DNA of 29,039 bases from an uncultured Opitutales bacterium (lineage in GTDB: Bacteria; Verrucomicrobiota; Verrucomicrobiia; Opitutales; Intestinicryptomonadaceae), in the NCBI GenBank assembly GCA_900552245.1, contig URYY01000011.1, positions 1 to 29,039 of the forward strand. Direction: 5' to 3'. Below the pieces are notes generated by a model, which was given only the letters and a program-made list of their open reading frames with translations, did not search any database and was not told the DNA's origin. Numbering within the stretch: position 1 is the stretch's first letter; each line of letters starts with the position of its first letter. The translations under genes and the position numbers were made by a program. This document shows, piece by piece, positions 15,974 to 23,472 of this stretch.

Positions 15974-17725
15974 ATGCTAAATTTTTCCGAGCAATGCATG
16001 GATATGGCCCGCTCGATTTTGGGCCGCAACCTCGAATCAATAAGTCAAGACGGCTCCATATTGCCGCTTGAGGGCGAAACCTCCTCTTTAGAGGAATCGG
16101 GAAACGCCGCGTTCGCCTTGGGCGAATTTTACAGAGCTACGGGAGAGTCGCAATTTCAGGGCTACGACATTGTTGACTTGGCCGCAAAGTGCATAACAAA
16201 GCTCGCAAATGAGGCCTCCGAGTCCGAGAGCGCCATAGGCTATTCGGCTCTAGGTTTGCTCTCCTTCGGCCCCGCAAAAGATAGAAACCCCGTTTGGGAA
16301 AAGCTCTCTGAAGACACTCGCAAGATACTCGACCGCCAACTCTTGGCGCGCTCCGACTACGAGGATATAAACCAGATTTTCAACATCGCAAAGGCTGTTG
16401 CCCGCTTTAGCATGGGGCTTAGCAAAAAAGACGAGACTGGCAAGCTAATCGATAGATTTTTGGAGAGAATCCAGCAGACATCGTCGGCGAATTACTTTGA
16501 TGACAAGCTCGAGGGGCGCCTGACGGGGCAGTTTGATTTAAGTGGCGTTACGGCTTTCGTGTTTATAAGGCAGGCCTTGCAGCTACATGCAAATATGCAC
16601 TTGCGCGACAGGAAAATTCCGAGCCTCAGAACATTTGGAGAGAAGTATTTAAAGCTCTTTCCTGATATCGTCCGCGCAGACGGCTTGGGCTGGAGCTTCG
16701 GCAGAAATTTGGGCGCATACAGCCAGATGTACTGCATTTCCATGATTTTGCAGGCCATGCGCGACGGCTGGATTACGGAAGACAAGATGTCGGATTACAT
16801 CGATATGCTCCGCCGCCTATTCCAGTTCTTCTTCATGACCTTCCTAAATCAGGAGGACGGCTACATGGTTGTGCGCGATGCCGAGAGAACTTCGGACGCG
16901 CACTCGACAAGAGTTGTCAATTTTGACGCCGCGCGCTACTTGTGCCAGTGGGCGCGCCTTGCAAAGTGTGTAAACCGCTCCATGCAGGTTCCGCCGCGCA
17001 CGACAAAGAGCTTCGGCAAATACATAAGCTTTGATTCCTCGCAAAAGAAGGAGCAGGGGCTTTTCATTTACCACAATTCCGAGAGCGGCTTGCACTTGCA
17101 TCTGCCTTTGATTGCGGGCGCAAAGAATTCCTCTTCATCTTTGGCTTTCCCGCACATGGTAGGAATTTTCGATTGGCCGGCAGACAGATATATGCCCATA
17201 TTGCTTCCGGAGCTCACATTTAAGGGCGTTAAGACTACGCCATCTTTCTACGGCAAGCGCTGCACTTCCGGCATAGGCTTGCGCAACTCCTACTTCTTCC
17301 GCTACGAGCAGCCGGAGTTGATTTCCTCGGACGGCGAGATGCTTCCGGGGCTTGGGTCTTGCAAGGTTAGCTGGTCTTTCTCGGGCGATAAGATTGTGGC
17401 GGACTTTATTTACACTGTTAAGCAGCAAATTCAGCTCGATTCAATGCGCTTTGTAGTTGCCATAGCCGCTCCGCACAGCGAGTACCACGTTCCGACGACC
17501 TACGCGATAGGCGAAAACGGGCTTGGGATAGCGGTTGAAAAGGACGACTTCCAGGCCGAGTGGCTGGACACTCAGGTAGTTTCCGACGATCCGGCATACA
17601 GGACCTTCTGGGGAAAGATACATTACTTACAGATATTGGAGCGCTCGCATCCCTTAGTGATGCGCCCGGGAATGCAGTACCGCTTGTCGGTGTCGTTTGC
17701 TCCGGATATCGCATTTGCAGAGTAA
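15974..17725 (+). CDS. Uncharacterised 583-residue protein, probable alpha/alpha-toroid fold
   Basis: I do not recognise a family with certainty. No signal peptide is present, so it is probably cytoplasmic. The first 330 residues are helical, with repeated aromatic and Gly-rich turns: DGSILPLEGETSSLEESGNA (26-45), TGQFDLSGVTAFVF (184-197), RADGLGWSFGRNLGAYSQM (234-252), and NQEDGYMVVRD (292-302). This is reminiscent of the (alpha/alpha)6 barrels of glycoside hydrolases, lyases and DUF2264-type proteins, where the ADG...FGRxL...Y pattern lines the active site. The last 230 residues look beta-rich, as in the sandwich domains that follow such barrels. It could act on an oligosaccharide or uronide, but this is inference. 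It follows hrpB by 82 bp and is closed by tandem terminators. Confidence 0.75.
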   Translation: MLNFSEQCMDMARSILGRNLESISQDGSILPLEGETSSLEESGNAAFALGEFYRATGESQFQGYDIVDLAAKCITKLANEASESESAIGYSALGLLSFGPAKDRNPVWEKLSEDTRKILDRQLLARSDYEDINQIFNIAKAVARFSMGLSKKDETGKLIDRFLERIQQTSSANYFDDKLEGRLTGQFDLSGVTAFVFIRQALQLHANMHLRDRKIPSLRTFGEKYLKLFPDIVRADGLGWSFGRNLGAYSQMYCISMILQAMRDGWITEDKMSDYIDMLRRLFQFFFMTFLNQEDGYMVVRDAERTSDAHSTRVVNFDAARYLCQWARLAKCVNRSMQVPPRTTKSFGKYISFDSSQKKEQGLFIYHNSESGLHLHLPLIAGAKNSSSSLAFPHMVGIFDWPADRYMPILLPELTFKGVKTTPSFYGKRCTSGIGLRNSYFFRYEQPELISSDGEMLPGLGSCKVSWSFSGDKIVADFIYTVKQQIQLDSMRFVVAIAAPHSEYHVPTTYAIGENGLGIAVEKDDFQAEWLDTQVVSDDPAYRTFWGKIHYLQILERSHPLVMRPGMQYRLSVSFAPDIAFAE

Positions 17726-17753
17726 TCTGGCTTTAGGTGTTGCTTTTTAGCTC

Positions 17754-17776
17754 ACTAAAAACTTTTAGTTTTTTTT
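17754..17776 (+). terminator. Intrinsic terminator, first of a tandem pair
   Basis: ACTAAA and TTTAGT pair around AACT, followed by seven T's. The stem is short and AT-rich, so this one alone may be leaky. Confidence 0.6.
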
Positions 17777-17801
17777 AAGGCGGTTGTTTGACCGCCTTTT
17801 T
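17777..17801 (+). terminator. Intrinsic terminator, second of a tandem pair
   Basis: AAGGCGGT and ACCGCCTT pair perfectly around TGTTTG and run into five T's. It lies about 50 nt after the stop of the 583-residue gene and directly after the weaker hairpin. Confidence 0.88.
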
Positions 17802-18198
17802 GCATTTTTTACTTTGGGGTTAATTTTACTTTATCACTTCAAGGTTTAAATGAGATACATACTGGAAATGGCGTTTTATTTGTAGGGCTTGTCGGTATTT
17901 GAAAAACATAAATTTTCGCTTATTGCAGAAGTTAAAAACTCTCGTTTTTAAAGAGTTTGCTTTGGCTTTGCTTTTGAAAACTTGAATTGGCCAATGTGTT
18001 CTATCTTTGGAAATTAGATTTAAAATATCTTTTTAAGACCTTAATTTAGGATATTGCAATTCAATGGGAATGTAAATCTTAAGCTCATGAAGAAAAAATA
18101 GTCTGGGAGCGCAAAAGATTTGTCTAAGTTGTAGAGTTTAAAAAAGGCTGGACATTTTTGGGGCGAATGTATTTAAGTTGCGAGTTTTATATTAACAA

Positions 18199-18262
18199 GC
18201 GCGCGTTTGGGGCAGCACTCGCGCGCACACTTTGGCGTTTAGCGCTACTTGCGCTACGCGCC
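18199..18262 (+). promoter_or_regulatory. Tandem GC-rich hairpins in the folE2 leader
   Basis: Hairpin 1 is GCGCGCG/CGCGCGC (18199-18226, 14-nt loop). Hairpin 2 is GGCG-TT-TAGCGC/GCGCTA-CG-CGCC (18234-18262, 5-nt loop, two mismatches). The second ends 11 nt before the folE2 ATG, where no ribosome site is seen. Folding there could control translation. I do not recognise a known riboswitch class. Confidence 0.35.
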
Positions 18263-18273
18263 CAAAAATAGAT

Positions 18274-19212
18274 ATGAATCAGTCTAAAAAAGAGTTACAT
18301 ACAAATAGCTGCGCCGCGGCACACACTTGCCACGACGCTTCCTTGCCCGATATGCAAAACGCGGGAAGCGCCCAAATTAAGGGCGCAAACGTACCGATTA
18401 TGCAGGTTGGAATGCACAACTTCAAGCTGCCGCTTAAGTTCCTATCCAAGGATTGCGAGGTTCGCGAGTTGGAGGCTTCCGTCACAGGTACGGTGTCGCT
18501 TGCGGCGGACGCAAAGGGCATAAATATGTCGCGCATAATGCGCACTTTTTACACTTTTAAAGACAGGATTTTTACGCCGGAAATTCTCGAGGAAATCTTG
18601 CGCGCAATGAAGCGCGATGTGGTGACTTCCCGCGCGTTTTTAAAGATAAAATTTTCCTACCCCATAAAGCAGAAGAGCTTAAGAAGCGAGCTTGAGGGGT
18701 GGCAGTATTACAATTGCGCCTTTGAGGCGAGATTGGACGATTTAGACAGGTTGCGCAGGCTAATACATTTTGAATTTGTCTATTCCTCGGCCTGCCCATG
18801 CTCGGCGGAGCTCAGTGAACACGCCCGCGCACACCGCGACATCTTTTGCATACCTCACTCGCAGCGCAGCAAGGTGAGGGTGAGCATAGAGCTTGCAAAG
18901 GGCGCAACTATGTTTATCGAGGACTTGCAGGCGCTGTGCCTAAATGCGCTAAAGACTGAAACGCAAGTTATGGTAAAGCGAGAGGACGAACAGGCCTTTG
19001 CCGAGCTAAACGGCGCTTACGTAAAGTTTGTGGAGGACGCCGCAAGGCTAGTTTACGCAGAGCTTGACAAAGACCCGCGCATAGCCGACTTTGAGGCTGC
19101 CTGCATACACCTTGAAAGCCTGCACTCGCACGATGCAGTGAGTGTAATTTGCAAGGGCAAGCCCGGCGGCTTTACCGCTGATTTTTCAAACTTTGAGGAT
19201 TTGATTTGCTAG
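18274..19212 (+). CDS. folE2: GTP cyclohydrolase FolE2 (type IB)
   Basis: FolE2 converts GTP to dihydroneopterin triphosphate, the first step of folate (and queuosine) synthesis. It is the non-zinc isoform that often replaces FolE when zinc is scarce. Family hallmarks are LPDMQN at 24-29, VGMHNFKLPL at 45-54, GINMSRIMR at 82-90, the active-site S-A-C-P-C-S (C174, C176), and H195-S-Q-R-S, which corresponds to the HNQRS of other members. The product is 312 residues. The first 23 residues are an extension rich in Cys and His (H9, C13, H17, C19, H20) before the point where FolE2 proteins usually start. The start at 18274 is the first ATG in frame after the leader hairpins; 27 (the next Met) would delete conserved residues. 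No other folate gene is adjacent. Confidence 0.93.
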   Translation: MNQSKKELHTNSCAAAHTCHDASLPDMQNAGSAQIKGANVPIMQVGMHNFKLPLKFLSKDCEVRELEASVTGTVSLAADAKGINMSRIMRTFYTFKDRIFTPEILEEILRAMKRDVVTSRAFLKIKFSYPIKQKSLRSELEGWQYYNCAFEARLDDLDRLRRLIHFEFVYSSACPCSAELSEHARAHRDIFCIPHSQRSKVRVSIELAKGATMFIEDLQALCLNALKTETQVMVKREDEQAFAELNGAYVKFVEDAARLVYAELDKDPRIADFEAACIHLESLHSHDAVSVICKGKPGGFTADFSNFEDLIC

Positions 19213-19564
19213 CTTACTTAGGCTGGCCCATCTATTTTCGCCTTCATAGAAGGCATGTTGCGCTTGCGGGCGGGCTTTAAATTCGCTTTCTTAGCCTCCG
19301 CAGGCAGGCGCAAGTTACCTCTGTATTTCTGGCTGGTGCATCTTTTAAGGGCCTTTGTCTTTTTATTTAAACGACCTTTTGGAGCGCAAAAAATCGCCCA
19401 GCCCTAAAAGCTGCAAATCGGAGAGGTTAAACAGGCTTGCCTGAATTTTGCGCCGCAGTTAAAAACTTCCGAGCTTCTTAGCTAGGAAGCGCTTGCTTCA
19501 CTTGCATTCAAAGCTTTTAAAATGGGCGCTTTAATTTTGTAGCGCATTTAAATTTGAATGGACT
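19213..19564. other. 352-bp convergent intergenic region
   Basis: It lies between folE2 and the subtilase gene, which converge here. A hairpin AAATG(GG)CGCT/AGCGCATTT near 19519-19550 could help end the minus-strand subtilase transcript, though its T-run is poor. Short stems GAAGC/GCTTC are also seen. No gene recognised. Confidence 0.5.
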
Positions 19565-21244
19565 TTAGAATCTTTTTTTGCGCCTAAAAATAGCAAGTAA
19601 AATTGCAAGCAATGCAAATGTAAAAGCCATGTCGGCGGGTTCCGGAACCACGCTCCAGGCGAGTGCAAACTCCTCTGAGGATAATTGTCCGTAAACCATG
19701 GAGTCGAAGGCTACCTTTATGTAGTAGTTCGCAGTTTCCTCCAAGGTGAGGTATATGTGTTCGACTGTGGAATACTGGGCCTCGGAGCTAGCTATGCAGA
19801 CTATATCGTCGCCTATGCTCATGCAGAGTTCCAAATCCAAATTTGACAGGGCGTAATCCGAAATTAAAGCGTCGGAATATGTTTCGGCAAACTCGGCCGA
19901 ATTTTGCGCAAACCAGACTAGTGTCGATGTGAATGTGTCGCCGGCTTCCAATATCCCCAAGTCGTATGAAATTTCCATACCCATGAAAATCGTGTTTGTA
20001 AGCCAGGCGGATTTGTCCGTGAAATTCGTATATTGCTCAAGTGCCTTTTCAACATTTAATATTCCCGCCCCGTAGTTGTAGTCCAAGGCTTGGGTAGTCA
20101 CAAGCACGCCGTTTTGCAGGCTTGCATTATTCGTCCAATCGTTGGGTTTTACGGCGGAATTTAGCAGCACAGCCTTTATAACACGGGCATCTCTAGCCTT
20201 TTCTGACCAGCCCTTCGCAATGGCGTCGGGGTCGGCTTCGAGAATTTTGCCTGCATCGCAAAGAAGAGCTGCTGCTCCCGCCACTATGGGGGCGGCAAAG
20301 CTCGTTCCGCTTACGGCGTAGACTTCGTCTTTGGGGCGATCTGCAACTGCCAGGCTATCGTCAAATGCGGCTCCTCCAACGTATTCTCCCGGCGCCACAA
20401 TATCCACGCCGACAAGCGCGTTTTTTACAACTTCGTTTGTAATCGGATTGTAAAAATAGCAGGGACCGTGCGAGCTAAAGGGGGCTACTTTGTCAAAGTT
20501 ATTCGGATTTGTAAGCGCCCCCACTGATATCGTGTTGAAGGCCTTTGCCGGAGAGCCAACGGAGTTTGTTCCATCTTCGCCTGCATTGCCCGCCGCGGCA
20601 ACCATGGTCACATTTTGCGCCTTTGCGATAAAGGCGTCCATAAGGTGAGATATTTCGTCCAACTCGGGCTCGGAGTAGGTGGCACCCCACGAGGAACTGA
20701 TTACGTCCACGGGGCTATCCAAAAAAAAGTGTTTGTAGGCAGAGTAGAATGCGTTTTCGTCTATCTCAAAACTTTCGTCCTCGTTAATCTTGCTTGCTAT
20801 TGACGCCGAATTTAACTCTGCCCTTGGCGCTATCCCGCAGTATAGGTAGGAGTAGTAGCCCTCGTCGTCTTCGGGGCCGAGCGAGGCTAATATAGAGGCT
20901 GTCGCGGTGGCGTGAGCCCTGCTTTCGCTCAGTGCGCCATCGGGTGTGAAGGTCTCGCCCAAAATGGTATTTGTAAACGCATCGTGCTCTAGCCACGGCT
21001 GGGCGGACTCTATATTGGCAATTTTTGCGTTCCAGCCAACAACGCCCAAGTCGTAAAGCGCGGAAGCTCCGATAATTTCGTTTACAATCCCAAAATTATA
21101 GGGTTCTTGCTCAACGCTCTCCACGGAAACTACGAAATCTCTAAAGTCTGCCGAAGGCATCTGCGAGGCCTTAAGTGGCACTTGCAAGACAGTCGCTAGC
21201 GAGATTGAAGCAAGAGTCGAAAAAGTAAAATTAGTAAAAGTCAT
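19565..21244 (-). CDS. Exported subtilisin-like S8 protease with PEP-CTERM-type sorting tail
   Basis: Starting at the ATG at 21244, the protein has 559 residues. It has a signal peptide (about 1-26) and an S8 peptidase domain (about 60-400). Visible active-site pieces are H111 in SRAHATATA, the oxyanion Asn N220 in AAAGNAG, and S315 in SGTSFAAP. Where the catalytic Asp normally stands (VAVIDTG-like) there is IANIES, so Glu79 replaces Asp. The C-terminus is VPEPADM, a hydrophobic segment and RRKKRF, a PEP-CTERM-type signal for exosortase-mediated surface sorting. A TTG start at 21307 would place 21 charged residues before the signal peptide and is less likely. A five-codon ORF just upstream overlaps the start (21241-21258). 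The role is unknown; surface proteolysis is likely if it is active. Confidence 0.9.
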   Translation of the reverse strand: MTFTNFTFSTLASISLATVLQVPLKASQMPSADFRDFVVSVESVEQEPYNFGIVNEIIGASALYDLGVVGWNAKIANIESAQPWLEHDAFTNTILGETFTPDGALSESRAHATATASILASLGPEDDEGYYSYLYCGIAPRAELNSASIASKINEDESFEIDENAFYSAYKHFFLDSPVDVISSSWGATYSEPELDEISHLMDAFIAKAQNVTMVAAAGNAGEDGTNSVGSPAKAFNTISVGALTNPNNFDKVAPFSSHGPCYFYNPITNEVVKNALVGVDIVAPGEYVGGAAFDDSLAVADRPKDEVYAVSGTSFAAPIVAGAAALLCDAGKILEADPDAIAKGWSEKARDARVIKAVLLNSAVKPNDWTNNASLQNGVLVTTQALDYNYGAGILNVEKALEQYTNFTDKSAWLTNTIFMGMEISYDLGILEAGDTFTSTLVWFAQNSAEFAETYSDALISDYALSNLDLELCMSIGDDIVCIASSEAQYSTVEHIYLTLEETANYYIKVAFDSMVYGQLSSEEFALAWSVVPEPADMAFTFALLAILLAIFRRKKRF

Positions 21245-21424
21245 TGACAGGGATTCATCTTCTAATAACCTTTCCTTTCTTTTCAATAAAAAAATAGAGG
21301 CTGACAATTTTGAGGGTTTTCAAAGTTTCCGTTCGCCAATCTAAAAGTGCAAAATTTTTTAAAAAAAGCTTGCGCGAACAAAAAAATACTATTTAGTCAG
21401 TTACTTTTACAAAATTTTAAGGAA

Positions 21425-21739
21425 ATGAAAGCGACAATAAAAGTACAAGGTAAGCAGCTCACAGTGGCTGAGGGCGATATTGTTTTCGTCAACCGTTTCA
21501 AGGGTTCGAACGCAGGCGACGTTGTCGAGATTAAAGATGTTCTCATGGCTGGCGACGGCGCAGATGTGAAGTTTGGTTCGCCGCTCGTGGATGGCGCAGT
21601 TGTAACGGCAAAGATTCTTGAAAATAAGCGCGGTTCTAAGGTCGTAATAATAAAGAAAAAGCGCCGTCAGGGCTATCAGCGCAAGCGCGGCCACCGTCAG
21701 GAGCTTTCTGTTTTAAAGATTGAATCTATCAAGGCGTAA
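21425..21739 (+). CDS. rplU: 50S ribosomal protein L21
   Basis: The 104-residue product carries the L21 pattern: MKATIKVQGKQLTVAEGD, then FKGSNAGDVVEIKDVLMAGD, GSPLVDGAVVTAKILENKRG, and the basic KKKRRQGYQRKRGHRQ near the C-terminus. This section normally binds 23S rRNA. The frame is open from 21347, but family homology starts at 21425, which also has AAGGAA immediately upstream. It is the first gene of the usual rplU-rpmA pair, with L27 following 15 nt later. No obg gene follows. Confidence 0.97.
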   Translation: MKATIKVQGKQLTVAEGDIVFVNRFKGSNAGDVVEIKDVLMAGDGADVKFGSPLVDGAVVTAKILENKRGSKVVIIKKKRRQGYQRKRGHRQELSVLKIESIKA

Positions 21740-21754
21740 TCGAAAGGATAAGTC

Positions 21755-22000
21755 ATGGCACACAAGAAGGGACAAGGCGCAGCTAAAAACGGTAGAGATT
21801 CTCATTCAAAGCGTCGCGGCGTTAAGAAGTTCGGCGGCGAAGTGGTTGTTGCAGGCAACATCATCTTGCGTCAGTGCGGCACCAAGATTCGCGCTGGTGA
21901 AAATGTAGGTATGGGGCGCGACTACACTTTGTTCGCTCTCAAAGACGGCGTCGTAAAATGGGACGGCGCTCACCGCAAGGTCGCTGTCGTAGAGGCGTAG
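21755..22000 (+). CDS. rpmA: 50S ribosomal protein L27
   Basis: The 81-residue product begins MAHKKGQGAAKNGRDSHSKR and continues GVKKFGGE and GTKIRAGENVGMGRDYTLFA, as L27 does. Its N-terminal tail reaches the peptidyl-transferase centre. There is no N-terminal extension of the kind removed by Prp protease in Firmicutes. AAAGGA lies about 7 nt before the ATG. It is cotranscribed with rplU and closed by the terminator at 22027-22057. Confidence 0.97.
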   Translation: MAHKKGQGAAKNGRDSHSKRRGVKKFGGEVVVAGNIILRQCGTKIRAGENVGMGRDYTLFALKDGVVKWDGAHRKVAVVEA

Positions 22001-22026
22001 TTTTTTCGCTTTCATTTAAATTTCTT

Positions 22027-22057
22027 AAGCCGAAGGTTCGCCTTTCGCTTTTTTTTT
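22027..22057 (+). terminator. Intrinsic terminator of rplU-rpmA
   Basis: Arms AGCCGAAGG and CCTTTCGCT pair around TTCG (with one mismatch or bulge) and run into nine T's. It lies about 27 nt after the rpmA stop. Confidence 0.8.
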
Positions 22058-22164
22058 AGACAATTAATTTTTATTTCATATTTTCCAACCATCTCCATAT
22101 ATTATGGATTTTTATTTCATAAATACTTGCGCAATTTGCGCGCTAATCTAAATTTTAAGTCTGT

Positions 22165-22908
22165 ATGGAAAATATTTTTAAGAGAGAAGACGGCAGGGCA
22201 TTTGATGAAATGCGCAAAGTTACTTTCCTGCCAAACATTGCTCCAAATGCGACGGGCTCGGTTTTGGTGTCCTTTGGAAATACAAAGGTTATTTGCGCAG
22301 CTTGCCTTGAAAAGAAAGTTCCCGGCTGGATGAATTCCCTAGAAACACCGCAAGGTTGGATAAGTGCGGAATACTCTATGTTGCCATATTCAACCCTGAC
22401 GCGCAAGGCTCGCCCCAGCATGGGCAAGCAAGACGGCAGGTCTGTTGAAATTCAGCGCCTAATCGGCCGCTCCCTGAGAGCTGTCGCGGACTTAACTAAA
22501 ATTCCGGGCTATACGCTCTGGATAGATTGCGATGTCTTGCAGGCCGACGGCGGCACGCGCACTGCCTCAATTTCAGGCGGTTATGTGGCGGCAAAGCTTG
22601 CCGTAAGAAAGCTAATTAAAAGCGGAGAACTTGCGGAAGATCCGTTCACAGATTCCGTTGCGGCAGTTTCCGTTGGAATTTTGGACGGCAATGTACTATT
22701 GGATTTGCCCTATGTGGAGGATGTCGCAGCTAATGTGGATTCCAATATTGTCATGACTGGCGGCGGCAGATTTGTCGAATTGCAGTCAACCGGTGAAGAG
22801 GCGACCTTTGATTCCGGAGAGCTCTCCGAACTTATACGCCTTGCAAAAATTGGAATTGCAAACATCACAAAGTTGCAGCAGGAGGTCTTGGCAAATGAGC
22901 AAATCTAA
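22165..22908 (+). CDS. rph: Ribonuclease PH
   Basis: RNase PH trims the 3' ends of tRNA precursors by phosphorolysis. The 247-residue protein matches the family in length and motifs: GSVLVSFGNTKVICAA, PGWMNSLETPQGWISAEYSML, PYSTLTR, GRSVEIQRLIGRSLRAV, IDCDVLQADGGTRTASISGG, and DLPYVEDVAANVDSN. The ATG has no Shine-Dalgarno sequence. A short dyad (GCGCAA-T-TTGCGC, 22129-22141) lies 23 nt upstream, and a 14-base direct repeat (22067 and 22108) lies further up. Its 3' end overlaps the next gene by 14 nt, so the two are cotranscribed and probably translationally coupled. Confidence 0.97.
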   Translation: MENIFKREDGRAFDEMRKVTFLPNIAPNATGSVLVSFGNTKVICAACLEKKVPGWMNSLETPQGWISAEYSMLPYSTLTRKARPSMGKQDGRSVEIQRLIGRSLRAVADLTKIPGYTLWIDCDVLQADGGTRTASISGGYVAAKLAVRKLIKSGELAEDPFTDSVAAVSVGILDGNVLLDLPYVEDVAANVDSNIVMTGGGRFVELQSTGEEATFDSGELSELIRLAKIGIANITKLQQEVLANEQI

Positions 22909-23227
22909 GCCGGAAATTGCCCTCGAGACTTTCCGAAACCCATACTCGTGCGCTCAGACAGTGTTCAAGGCCTTTAGACCCGAGGCCAGCGATTCCGAGA
23001 TGAATGAGCTAAAAGCGGCAAGCGGGGGCAGGGCAGAGGGCAATGTGTGCGGAGCTTTGTATGCCGCGCGAAAGCTCGTTGCAGCCGAAAGAAGGGCGGA
23101 GCTAGACGCATTTTTCCAAGAGCACGTCGGCGATTTGCGCTGCCGCGAAATAAAGATGAAGTTTCGCACGCCCTGCCAAGATTGCGTGCGTATTGCGGCA
23201 AAGGGCGTGGAGAAGTTTTTAAAGTAG
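22895..23227 (+). CDS. Small cysteine-rich protein, C_GCAxxG_C_C family-like
   Basis: The start at 22895, inside the end of rph, is chosen because GGAGG lies 9-11 nt upstream and family homology begins there; the frame is open further back to 22772. The 110-residue product has spaced cysteines C19 (NPYSCAQTVFKAF), C52 (GNVCGALYAARK), C83 (LRCREIK), C94 and C97 (TPCQDC). This is the layout of the C_GCAxxG_C_C putative redox or metal-binding family. The central motif lacks the usual Cys-rich GG...G.CGA context in full, so it may be a divergent member. Function is unknown. The tight overlap with rph suggests coexpression but not necessarily a shared role. Confidence 0.75.
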   Translation: MSKSKPEIALETFRNPYSCAQTVFKAFRPEASDSEMNELKAASGGRAEGNVCGALYAARKLVAAERRAELDAFFQEHVGDLRCREIKMKFRTPCQDCVRIAAKGVEKFLK

Positions 23228-23472
23228 CCGAAGTTCGGCCTTCTTGCGGAGAAAGCGTGGAACCGCTTTTCTTGCGGGGAGTTTTTTTGCGGAGGCCGCG
23301 CACTCCAAGGCCGAGCGATTTTTCGGGAATATTTGCCCAGGGGAATGCCCGCGCCATTTTTGTGGGGGAATTTTTGCGGACTTCCGGACTGCGCCCTCTA
23401 AAGACGGCGCCGGGGCGCACCTGCCCTGCGGTTTCTTTTAGAAGTTTGAGCTCTCGTATCCGCCCTGCATGG

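Larger units (their letters stand above)
17726..18273. other. 548-bp intergenic region between the 583-residue gene and folE2
   Basis: It begins with two tandem terminators (17754-17801) and ends with the GC-rich double hairpin of the folE2 leader (18199-18262). The middle is AT-rich. It has a small perfect hairpin AAACTCT/AGAGTTT at 17936-17958 followed by a T-rich stretch, and otherwise nothing I can identify. Confidence 0.6.

Noticed and set aside
21245..21307. TTG start for the subtilase
   Set aside because: It adds 21 charged residues before the signal peptide and has no ribosome site; the ATG at 21244 is preferred.
23227..23239. GCCGAA-G-TTCGGC dyad over the stop of the Cys-rich gene
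   Set aside because: It could start a terminator, but the following sequence is not T-rich (CTTCTTGCGG), so it is left uncalled.
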